From: Cryptomeria japonica
Lineage: Eukaryota; Streptophyta; Pinopsida; Cupressales; Cupressaceae
DNA length: 64,000 nt
NCBI RefSeq assembly: GCF_030272615.1
Contig: NC_081410.1
Location: 127,271,140 to 127,335,139, forward strand
Reading direction: 5' to 3'
Shown piece by piece: positions 26,447 to 35,800 of this stretch. Positions within the stretch are counted from its first letter, which is position 1. Each line of letters begins with the position of its first letter. A model generated the notes under the pieces. The model saw nothing but the letters and a program-made list of their open reading frames with translations. It was not told the origin of the DNA and ran no database searches. The position numbers and the translations under genes were made by a program.

Positions 26447-27639
26447 GAATCCAAGAGCATTGAGAGGGGGGGAATCAATGTTCAACTGGTATTATTAATT
26501 TTAACCTTATTAGCACAACAACTTGGCAAATGGTATGCATAAAAGCAAATAACAACAAGTAATAATGCAACCACAAAGATGAACACCATAACACCACATA
26601 TTTGTACGTGGAAAACCTCAAAGAGGAAAAACTACGGTGGGATTGGTGACCCACAATATCTATCCATTGATCAGATGAATAAATATTACATATAAGGGGC
26701 CTACACATGTAGGAAGGCACACTACCTAGAGCACATTTCTCATCACAAAAGGAGCCTCACTGACTACAATAAATCTTCGGACTACAATCCGGAAAGAATA
26801 TTGAACTGCAAGAATATCATCTCCTATGCCTGCGTATAGTTCCGGTTAAGCTCAATGTTGGAGGTCTTAAACCTATTACACAAACCCAATTCGATCACCT
26901 ATGATCTACCAAAACCTCTGCATATGTTTACAACTTTATTCACACACAGATAATCCCATAACCATGACCATCTGATGATCTACAAAGAGATATTACATCA
27001 TATTTATACAAACCATGGACCTAAATAATTAGGTCGGTCACCTAAAAGATAATAAAATAAATCCATTACATAAACCCACAAACCAATGATAACCCAAGTC
27101 GTCCTAAGACCAAAATAACATTAACCAGACAATAAATCCAACTGGTAACGCATCAGGAGCATCCACCAACACGTTACACAAACCGGTCCATAACCTAACA
27201 TAATAACATAGACTAGCACCATACCTAAAGTAGATCGCCATAAGACAAATGCAACACCACCAATCAACTGGAACACGAACATGATAACCATCAGCATCCC
27301 GAGAACCTTCTAGAAGCCGCACCAACACCACTTATCAAATCCATCAAAAGATCTTCAATGAAGCTCTACCGGTAAAACCCTTACTGGTAACCAAAAGGAT
27401 TACTAGAACATATGATGGCTTACGAATCATCAAATCCTGTACCAACTGAAAGTGACACACATCTGAATGACTGAACCAAACCAATTCCACCAATCGGAAC
27501 ATATCAGAGATTGATCTCCTGATCAACATCACAAACCAACCATTCTATCGAATCCCGGTAGATAACCAAATAAGCTAGTGTTGACTGCATCAATGACAAA
27601 CATCAATGCAATACATAATCGATTCCTCCATTTTGCCAA

Positions 27640-27640
<1 letters not shown>
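26442..27640 (-). mobile_element. Solo LTR S1, minus orientation, E4 family
   Basis: Starts TGTTGGAATCC and ends TTTTGCCAA with the last bases blurred into the TA repeat. Its right end (GTTGACTGCATCAATGACAAA ... ATAATCGATTCCTCC) is the reverse complement of the start of the E4 LTR at 37207, and its left end has the GAGAGGGGGGG...ATCAATG mirror of the shared LTR 3' motif. Internal cassette words (ACACCATAACACC, GTGGAAAACCTC, GTGACCCACAAT; hairpin at 26700-26713) match the E1, E2 and E4 LTRs. No internal region follows, so it is a solo LTR. The duplicated target is within TA repeats (ATATA on both sides). Confidence 0.8.

Positions 27641-27714
<74 letters not shown>
27641..27714. repeat. (TA)5(TG)32 microsatellite
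   Basis: Ten bases of TA followed by 64 bases of TG, immediately right of S1. With 26352-26441 it forms one compound repeat interrupted by the LTR. Confidence 0.97.
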
Positions 27715-27717
<3 letters not shown>

Positions 27718-27777
27718 TGTTGCATATAAATGTATATGTGTGTACATATATGTATATGAGAATATACATGCAAGTAC

Positions 27778-28810
27778 CATTGAACACACCACAAAATTGA
27801 GAGGGGGGTGAATTAGTCCAGAGCACTAATAATACTTAGTTTCTGATATTTAAAATTTAAACCTCAATCATATAATCATAGTAGTAATAAACCATGAAAG
27901 CACCATGCACATCAAACACATGAACACCAAATTTATGTGGAAAACCCAAGCAAGAAAAAACCATAGCGAGAATCAAACTCACAATATGAATATAATCTAT
28001 CACAATGTTGCCTTTGGAACCCACTACTCCAAGAAGGACTTGCATAACTAAGGTGCACAACCTTAGGGCAAGATACAAATGACTTGCAAAACTGAAACAC
28101 ATTGTCTCAAGGCAAGATATAGAAAGCTGCCAAGAGACTCACTATCTTTTGACAAAGAAAGGAATAATTGAATTGAAAGGAAGAAGATCTCTTGATCATG
28201 AAATTTTCTTTGAACGACAATGTCAAGCGACCAAGATCATGGCAAACATATTTGACTTCAAACTCTATCTCAAAACACTATCATATAGAAGATGTTATCA
28301 TGAAATCTCTTCACAACTATTTTTTTCACAATTCTCATATTTAAATATGGTTCCAACCCATTAACATATGTTGCTTGACATTTCACTCTCCTTCCATACC
28401 TTCACTTATACATCCACACTCCTTTATATACAAGATTAATCATTAAAACCCTTAATTAGGTCGACCATAAATAGAATAAACAATATTATGTGAATTTGGC
28501 CACCCAAACCTAAAATATTCATTCTGATCCACCCCAGGAGATAGAGAGGACCCCAAAACATCACAACATATTATTTCTAAATGATTCCAATGAATTGCAC
28601 AAACTAACACATCTTCCAAGGTTGGCATAAAGTGAATCATGTAGATAAACATTAAGACACATTAACCAGTCGACCCAAAAACAAATCTCCAATGTAAATT
28701 ACACAGTGTTGATCTACACAAGCCATGGTGAGACTCAAAACATTAACTAGACTCATTCTCGAAAGAAAACCTAGACCAAGGAATATGATCCAAGTATGAC
28801 ACATTACCAA
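27778..28810 (-). mobile_element. LTR S2, minus orientation, first piece (interrupted)
   Basis: Contains the conifer-like LTR cassette in reverse: GAGAGGGGGGTGAATTAGT at the left, then GTGGAAAACCCAAGCAAG and CTCACAATATGAATA. The five bases before it (27773-27777, agtac) recur after a CCAACA end at 44056-44060, which suggests the LTR originally ran to 44055 and was broken by later insertions. No pol sequence of its own is seen, so it appears to be a solo LTR. Confidence 0.55.
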
Positions 28811-29632
28811 TGTTAGGATTCCCATAGATACTGAGAGGGGAGGGGGGGGTGGGGTGAATCAGTATCTAACCGATGGATATAATTTCTTAACTTAAAACAT
28901 GTAGAACATATTATAATAGTGTACTGGTATGCAAGAAATAATGCAATAAACAGAATTAAAAACAACCACATGAAAAACACACCATAACACAATGATTTAA
29001 CGAGGAAACCCAGTGTGGGAAAAACCTCGGTGGGATTTGTGACCCACAATATTCACTTACTAGCCAATAAGAGAATATTACTGCTACAAGAGGGGCCTGA
29101 ACATGTAGGAAGGCCAACTGCCTAGAGCTCACTGCTCAATGGGAAGTCTCACTAACTTACAATTGTAGATTATATAAATCTAGTATCTTGTACTACTTTA
29201 GAATAGCATCTATAAAGCCAGATCCAGTACCGGTTTCTGCTCTGCTCCTTTACATAAACCCTTAACCTATAATTCGCATAATAGGTCTGCCTTATTTCGC
29301 CTAAATATATTTCTTCTTTCTTACTTCCTTTCTTACTTACAAATGTTCTACAATGATCTCTCTTATATAAGAGTCATTTTACAATGATGCCAAGTCGGCT
29401 TACAAAGATTTTACAATAATAAACAAAATACAATATAACAAAGATCTTGTGGGCCTCTGTGTCGGTATGCTTCCTTTCTCTGCCAGTGCCGGTGTAGAGT
29501 CTGATCTTGCTAGTACCGGTGGTCTGAGTGTCAGTGTAATGCCTTGCCGGTGCCATAGGATTGTAAGGTTGCCATCAATGACAAAACCTTCAATCACCTA
29601 CAATGTCTCATTGGAGTGTGCATATGCCAACA
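28811..29632 (-). repeat. 3' LTR of E1
   Basis: 822 bp, with few visible differences from the 5' LTR at 34606-35422. One conspicuous difference is the order of two short modules at 29486-29529 (see findings). Contains the shared cassette (28981-29051) and an imperfect hairpin at 29096-29109. Confidence 0.93.
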
Positions 29633-29646
29633 ATCTCCCCCTTTGG
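29633..29646 (-). promoter_or_regulatory. Polypurine tract of E1
   Basis: Minus-strand AAAGGGGGAGAT directly before the 3' LTR start TGTTGGC; the plus-strand primer site for reverse transcription. A second copy of the tract lies upstream at about 29776-29784. Confidence 0.85.
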
Positions 29647-29980
29647 CATTGATGGCAACACTCATGAGAAAATTCAAAAGTGTATCCAAAACTGTAATCC
29701 AAAAATGTTTCCAAAAATATAAGAGCTCCCCCTGAGCAGATAAGTCTTCTGTCGGTTATTTTCTCATACTACTACTCCCCCTTTGGCATCAATGACAAAG
29801 GTTGCCAAGATGTTAGTAGAGTTGTAGTTTCACTCAACCTTGTAATTGGGTGGTTACAATTTGAAAAAGATCTACCAAAATCAAGTTTATGCTTTCCATA
29901 AACTTCTTGCTGTCCTTTATTTCTGTCTCTATTCTTTTAACTGTACCGGTGAGATGCTGCATATGCTCTGTTGGTGTTCT

Positions 29981-32900
29981 CTATCCCAGTACTAGTGCCT
30001 CTGGGTTTTCCCTTTGTAATGATGCTAGATAGTCCAATCTTGGACTCAGTCTTAGTCTCAAATGCTTTGCCTTATTTACTATTCTCTCCTTTTCTCTTTC
30101 TAACTTGAGTAATTCTTCCTCAGAACTTGTTAGCCTTTTCTCAAAAATTGATAATGTATCTGGTGAGTTAACAAAATTGTCTGCAAGTTTGTTGATTTCA
30201 TCCTGTACCTTGCTCATTTTCTTATCTATGTCTACTGTCAAAAAGTTTTTCTTGTGAGTATCTTTGTACAGAGTTTTAAATTCCTTTAATAAGTTACATA
30301 GTTCCGGTAGAAGTGTGTCAAATTCCCTAGTACACTTCTTTATCTGATCTTCAAAGAATTTTTTCTTTTCAATTTCTACCTTATTCTTCAATGTCTCTTC
30401 CTTTATTTGCTTAATAGTCACTGTGTTCTCAGTGATGTATTTACACAAAGTATCAAGTTGTTTTAAAGAATCCTTATTGTCTATGTTATAGTTAGGAGCT
30501 ATTACCTTCAAAATTGGGATTGTGTCATCTATAGCTTTATAAGCCTATGAACTACAATCTGTTATCCTTTTGATGGAGTCCAAAAGTACTTCAGTTACAT
30601 TTGTTGATTTGTAACCTATTGAGGAGGAACCAACATTTTGAATTCCACCGATGGAGGAAGTAACCATGCTTGCATTGACCTTTGGTAGGTCAGTCTGTGT
30701 TTCCATTTCTTTAAGCAATGGTTTTTGATCTTCTCCTGTTGCCAGTGGCACTGTTTCCATGTGAACCTGTTCCTGTTCCGGAGCCTGTTGCTCTGTGTTG
30801 TCAACTTCAACTTTCCTTTCAGTATTGTCAATGTTGTCATTTGTCGATGGCTTACTAGCCATATCTATTTTTACGGTTGTTTCTTTGTCTATCACAATGT
30901 TGACCTTTTGTGTATCAACATCAACTGTGTATAGTACCTCAGTATTAGGATTAGTATCCTTTATGTCCATGCTCTCATCTGCCAGTTGATCTTTAGTAGT
31001 TTTTATCGGTGATGCAATTTGAGGTGGTGGGGATAAGTTATCTTTTACTTTGATGCTCGGAGGTCCACCAACCTTTCCTTTTCCTTTGTCTCTCTCCTTC
31101 TAGTATACCATTATTGGTTTGGGGTTCTTGTATTCTTCCCGTTTTTCTTTCTCAACAAGAAATATGTCCCATGCATTTTCTATTTCCTCTGTTTCTTCAT
31201 TCACTCTTCCAACCATTAATGCAATATGTCGGTGTGCAGTAGAGAATACTGACTAGTTGGCTTCTGCAATTAAGTCGTCTATCTCCTTAGGTGAGTTTAT
31301 TGGGTAAACAACAAGTAACTTTTCAATTTTGATTTTCTTATCAAGCTCTATAACAACTTGTCTTCTTGCTTCCAGTCTTTTGAACAATTCATCTGGTACT
31401 TCATCTATTACTTCCATTAAGAACTTCTTATAGATGTCCATGTGTAAAATAACATTGTTTTCAACTTGTTCTTTGTCACCTACTGACAGTGTATCATAGA
31501 CCTTTCCTATGTTTTTGAGTTTCCCTTCCTCTGTGATTTCATATAGCAATTTGTCAAGAGGGGCCAAGTTTTGTTTAGTCTTCTTCTTCTTTGGTGTCAA
31601 CTTTTTCTTTGGTGTTGTCTTTCTAACCGGAGACCTTACTGCTTGTTGTTTTTGTCTAGTCCTTCTAGGTGAAGGTGTGGATGCTGGTGAAGGATCCCTT
31701 TTCCTTACAACTCTTTTGAAAGTTGCAGGCATGTCACTCTCTGAAGAAGTAGCTACCGGTGATAGGTGAGTCTTAGGCTGTAGAGTTCCTAGCTCATCCT
31801 CAGTGATACCGGTTTGTTTTAATACATCTTCTTTAATAGTCTTAGCTTGTCTAGAACCTCTTCTCACAACTGCTTCAACCTTTTTCACTCTCTTCTTAGA
31901 TTGAATTTGGTTTTCTATGGTCTCAGCACTACCAAATACTTCTTCCTTTGGTTCATTTGGTGCTTCCAGAAGTGCTTTAGCATAAGTTTCAATTATATGA
32001 TCATCAGTCTCATAACCCATCTTCGTTACCCAAATCGTTCTTGGGATGAATGCTTCCATCCATATCTCATCCTTTTTTATTACAAAACATATGTCATCCT
32101 TGTATTTGTTGACAATTTTTTGTGATAGTCTGATTCTTTTGTTCATCTTAACCTTTAGTGCTTGAAAATAGTCATGAATGTTCTTTTCTTTGTTTTCACC
32201 CATGTTGTTGAATAGGTTTGTTAACTGTTTTCCTACCGGTATATCAAATCCAAGGTTCTTATGACCAATATCGGGAACCTATTTAGTTATGTGTAGCATC
32301 AAGCATACAAGTAGATTTCCAAATCTAAATGTTCCTTTCTTATCCTTCTTGATTTTGCCTAAGTTATCAATCAACTCATCTTTTAACCATTCACATACAT
32401 CAATTTTCACATTGTCTTTAACCATGTCATAAGCAGTACTTTTAATGCATAAATTAGAAACTGAGTTAAGTCTATTTGCATGAGTTTCTTTGTACCCTAA
32501 AATCATGCTAACAAATCTCACATTTATATCAGTCACATCATTAACCCTCAGAGACCTTTTGTCTGATGTTGCACCAGTTAAGTTCATTACTAGGTCATTG
32601 GAAACCTTCTTAGTTTTGTCTGGTTTGTTACCAGTGGAAGGTAACCCTATTACTGCTTTCACAGCTTCCTTTGTTATTTTGTGCACTGAATCAAGACAAA
32701 AGAATGAACCATGTACCCTGCTTAAAACTATCCTAATCACCTCCTTGGGAAATTCAGGAATGCAGAGGATTTCAGTGAATCCTAGGGTTTCAACAATTTT
32801 ATGTTCAGGTTTTATATTACCAAAATTGTCACATATAATAGTCTTATACATGCTTTCAATTTCTTCATCTCCTAATTCCTCTATGTTGCAATGAATATAT

Positions 32901-33070
32901 ATTCGGGGATCTTCTGTGAAAACAACTCCCTTTGGAATTTGGAAAAAAGCACCTACATTGTCATCTTTCTTAGCTACCTCGAGAACTAGTTGAAATACGG
33001 GCCTAGGGCATTTTATAACCTCGACTATTGTAGGGTTTGCTATGAATTTAGGTGCAGAGGAGGATGCCAT
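29981..33070 (-). pseudogene. ORF2 of E1: conserved protein of unknown function, about 1,030 codons, four TAG stops
   Basis: Starts at an ATG with ATGGC context and runs in one frame to 29981, broken only by TAG at 32279-32281, 31253-31255, 31100-31102 and 30545-30547. N-terminal conserved domain (residues about 1-300) with DPRIYIH (near 55), VLSRVHGSFF (near 117), ITKEAVKAVIGLP (near 140), NRLNSVS and KGTFRFGNLLVCLML (near 250). Then a helical part with FVIKKDEIWMEA and WVTKMGYE, a basic linker (KKKLTPKKKKTK near 490) suggesting nuclear or nucleic-acid contact, a segment with DIYKKFL and LFKRLEARR, LMVGRVNE, an acidic linker, and a C-terminal coiled coil ending RLSPRLDYL. Homologous to ORF2 of E2 and E5. 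No Pol motif. The ITxEAVxxVxGLP pattern faintly recalls plant-mobile-domain proteins; that is only a guess. Confidence 0.8.
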
Positions 33071-33373
33071 GATAAATACCTTTTTCTGCCTTTGGATGGA
33101 TTGATTTTTGAAGTGCTTTGCCTCTTTGCTCGAAATCCCTTAGCTCTGCAAATTTCGCGCTCTTCAAATGTTTGAAATCTCGATGAAGTGAAATGGAGCC
33201 AAAACCACAAATTTATAATGTTTATTTTGCCATCTACCACATTTAATGTATGTCGGTTAAGTAGTCACTTAACATTGTCTGCCGGTATAGAAGTAATTTC
33301 CAACTTCTCACCATTAACCAAGGGAATTATAACATATGTCTCATTGATTGCCAAACCCTCAAGAAAATTTTCT

Positions 33374-34534
33374 TCAATTTGATGAAGAGCTTCCTGCCGG
33401 TGGAGTATTATTGTGTCCTGCCAGTGAAGCATCACTCTGTCCTGCTGGTGAAGCATTGATTGGTTCTACCGGTGGAGGAGTATTCCCAACAATATTTAGG
33501 TCTGACTTTCTAATCCATTGTTTTGAGAATTCTTGCTTAACTTCATCAACCTTTTCTTTACCTTTCAAGCTAGAACTATTGTTGTCTGCCGGTGATCCTT
33601 TACTTCTACAAAATTTTGCAATATGCACAATCTTGTTATATGCATAACAAGTCACATTATTCTTCTGAATAGCCTTTCCATAACCTATGTCGGTTTGTGT
33701 TCTGCATTGATTAGATAAATGTCCAAATCTTCCACAAACATAATATCTCACATTCATTCTGCAATTTTCAGAATTGTGACCAACTTTGTTGCATTTTGAA
33801 CATTGACCGGTGGGTGTGTTGATATTCTGATAATTTCTAGATCTACATTCATTTTCTCTATGACCATACTTATTACAGTTAAAGCATTTTCCATTGAATT
33901 TATAAGCATTAGCTTGCCTTACCGGTTTGCTATGATCCTGAGTGTTTGCAGTACCAGAGCTTTCACCAACTTCAAAGCCAATTCCAAAAGTGTCACCTTT
34001 AGGTTTTTGATTCTTTAGCAAGTTACCAAGTTCCTCTGAGCTTTTCTTGAATTTTTCTTTATGTTGATTTGCAGTATCTAGTTCTCTTTCTAAGACTTCT
34101 TTCTGCCTCATCAGTTCATTGGAGTCATTCTGAGTGTGCATCAGATCTGTTTTCAACAAATCATTTTCATAGCCAATTCTTGTGTTTTCATTTGTAGCAT
34201 CATTTAGTCTTCTTGTCAAATCTTCTTCATTCTTCTTTCTATTTTCAATTTCTTTACAAAATCCCATAGTCATATCCTGCATCTCATTCTTTGTTGTCAT
34301 GCTCTCTTGTTTCAGCTTGTTTATCATATCATTAAGAGTTTCTTTTTCATCATTCTCATTTTGCATCTTTTCACAAAGTTCTCTTCTCTTGTTTCTTGAA
34401 ATTGTAAGATTTTCTTGAAGTGCCTGAATGATATCCTGTGCTGCCTTTAGATCATCTTCCAGTTTGATATTTTTCAATTTCTCTGCATCATAGTCTGAAA
34501 GAGTTGCTTCCAGTTGCTTCATAAGATTTTCCAT
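33374..34534 (-). CDS. ORF1 of E1: Gag-like coiled-coil and zinc-knuckle protein
   Basis: Uninterrupted 386-codon frame from the first ATG (34534, MENLMKQLEA). Open codons upstream run through the primer site and are not a likely start. Residues about 5-180 are a charged coiled coil. Then comes SSEELGNLLKNQ with GIGFEVGESSG (near 183), a motif found in Sirevirus-type Gag proteins. Four CCHC-type knuckles follow at about 217-308: CFNCNKYGHRENEC, CSKCNKVGHNSENC, a third with YYVC in place of C..C, and a fourth with Tyr for the second Cys. The tail has 8-residue PAG repeats. The product would coat element RNA in virus-like particles. The capsid-type UBN2 domain of E3/E4 Gag is absent, so it may need a helper Gag. 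The only well-preserved long frame in the window. Confidence 0.8.
   Translation of the reverse strand: MENLMKQLEATLSDYDAEKLKNIKLEDDLKAAQDIIQALQENLTISRNKRRELCEKMQNENDEKETLNDMINKLKQESMTTKNEMQDMTMGFCKEIENRKKNEEDLTRRLNDATNENTRIGYENDLLKTDLMHTQNDSNELMRQKEVLERELDTANQHKEKFKKSSEELGNLLKNQKPKGDTFGIGFEVGESSGTANTQDHSKPVRQANAYKFNGKCFNCNKYGHRENECRSRNYQNINTPTGQCSKCNKVGHNSENCRMNVRYYVCGRFGHLSNQCRTQTDIGYGKAIQKNNVTCYAYNKIVHIAKFCRSKGSPADNNSSSLKGKEKVDEVKQEFSKQWIRKSDLNIVGNTPPPVEPINASPAGQSDASLAGHNNTPPAGSSSSN
33392..33487 (-). repeat. 24-bp tandem repeat, 4 units, in the ORF1 tail
   Basis: Units TCCTGCCGGTGGAGT..., TCCTGCCAGTGAAGC..., TCCTGCTGGTGAAGC... and TTCTACCGGTGGAGG... start at 33392, 33416, 33440 and 33464. 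They encode 8-residue Pro/Ala-Gly repeats at the C-terminus of ORF1. E2 retains a shorter version near 52990-53040. Confidence 0.8.
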
Positions 34535-34590
34535 ATCTACCGGTGTTAAGATCTTCCTCAAGCTGTTAGGCTTCTGAAAATAGAGGACCA

Positions 34591-34603
34591 AGCTCTGATA
34601 CCA
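34591..34603 (-). promoter_or_regulatory. Primer binding site of E1
   Basis: Minus-strand TGGTATCAGAGCT, complementary to the 3' end of plant initiator Met-tRNA, two bases after the 5' LTR. Confidence 0.9.
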
Positions 34604-34605
34604 AT

Positions 34606-35422
34606 TGTTAGGATTCCCACAGATCCTGAGAGGGGGGGGGGGGGTGAATAAGTATCTAACTAGTGGATATAATTTCTTAACTTAAAACATGTAGAACATA
34701 TTATAACAGTGTACCGGTATGCAAGAAATAATGCAATAAATAGAATTAAAAACAACCACATGAAAAACACACCATAACACAATGATTTAATGAGTAAACC
34801 CGGTGTGGGAAAAACCTCAGTGGGATTTGTGACCCATAATATTCACTTACTGGCTAATAAGAGAATATTACTGCTACAAGAGGGGCCTGCACATGCAGGA
34901 AGGCCAACTTCCTAGAGCTCACTGCTCAATGGGAAGCCTCACTGACTTACAATGGTGGATTATATAAATCCAGTATCTTGTACTACTTCAAAATAGCATC
35001 TATAATGCCAGATCCAGTACCGGTTTCTGCTCTGCTTCTTTACATAAACCCTTAACCTATAATTCGCATAATAGGTCTACCTTATTTCACCTAAATATAT
35101 TTCTTCTTTCTTACTTCCTTTCTTACTTACAAATGTTCTACAATGATCTCTCTTATATAAGAGTCATTTTACAATGATGCCAAGTCAGCTTACACAGATT
35201 TTACAATAATAAACAAAATACAATATAACAAAGATCCTATCGGCCTCTGTGCCGGTATGCTTCCTTTCTCTGCCAGTGTCGGTGGTCTGAGTGCCGGTGT
35301 AGAGTCTGATCTTGCTAGTGCCAGTGTAATGCCTTGCCGGTGCCATAGGATTGTAAGGTTGCCATCAATGACAAAACCTTCAATCACCTACAATGTCTCA
35401 TTGGAGTGTGCATATGCCAACA
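34606..35422 (-). repeat. 5' LTR of E1
   Basis: 817 bp, TG...CA termini. Contains the hairpin CCTGCACATGCAGG (34886-34899) and a TATA box (minus-strand CTTATATAAGA, 35151-35161). Confidence 0.93.
35153..35161 (-). promoter_or_regulatory. TATA box in the 5' LTR of E1
   Basis: Minus-strand TTATATAAG (palindromic) about 260 bp into the LTR; the same word is kept in the 3' LTR at 29363-29371. Confidence 0.5.
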
Positions 35423-35427
35423 ACCAT

Positions 35428-35800
35428 AGTCAACCAAAAACCTTACCAACTGACAACACAAAACTCAAAGCATCATAACTCCACTTGCAAACCAAATAAT
35501 CACCTAAAAACTAAACTGTAACATTGCACAAACCACATAAACATGTCCTCCAAACTACAACACTTAAATCCACATATTCAGAAGCCACTATGAATTCTCC
35601 AAATCTATTCTGATAGACAACCTTGTTGTCAGAAACAAAAGAAACCAACTCTTCCATATGAGCAATAGAGGACCTGCATATCTAATAGTGTAATATACAC
35701 AAAACATAGACATTATATCTAGAACCATAGCACATAATCTTCACATATTGGAGGAATCTAAGGAATTATTCCACCATGACATTAAAAACTATTTTCCCAT
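35428..35800 (-). mobile_element. LTR S2, second piece
   Basis: Non-coding sequence between the right target duplication of E1 and the start of the family G LTR. Assigned to S2 by position: removal of E1 joins it to 28810. Content alone is not diagnostic. Confidence 0.4.

Larger units (their letters stand above)
28811..35422 (-). mobile_element. E1: non-autonomous LTR retrotransposon with Gag-like ORF1 and ORF2
   Basis: A 6.6-kb element on the minus strand: 5' LTR 34606-35422, primer site 34591-34603, ORF1 34534-33374, ORF2 33070-29981, two purine tracts, 3' LTR 28811-29632. LTRs begin TGTTAGG and end GCCAACA in plus orientation. The flanks are accaa (28806-28810) and accat (35423-35427), a target duplication with one change. 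No protease, integrase, RT or RNase H is present in any frame. The shared leader, PPT and LTR motifs suggest it depended on copia proteins such as those of the E3/E4 lineages. It sits within the S2 LTR. Confidence 0.88.

Noticed and set aside
26236..26542. Open frames of 60-80 codons of Ile-Tyr repeats
   Set aside because: They are translations of the (TA)n microsatellite on both strands.
27529..27826. Several overlapping open frames with Val-Cys or Thr-His repeats
   Set aside because: Translations of the (TG)n microsatellite.
32490..32894. Plus-strand open frame of 134 codons
   Set aside because: Lies antisense to ORF2 of E1; homology of the minus-strand frame to E2 and E5 shows which strand is coding.
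34535..34591. Upstream extension of E1 ORF1 through the primer site
   Set aside because: No ATG; the codons derive from the tRNA primer site and leader. The first ATG at 34534 aligns with the E2 start.
34591..34603. Possible tRNA gene fragment
   Set aside because: Similarity to Met-tRNA is limited to the 3' 12-13 bases and the position next to an LTR identifies a primer binding site.
28811..35422. E1 as a deletion derivative of E4
   Set aside because: ORF1 and ORF2 are not derivable from E4 gag-pol, LTRs are of a different family, and E2 and E5 repeat the same architecture independently.
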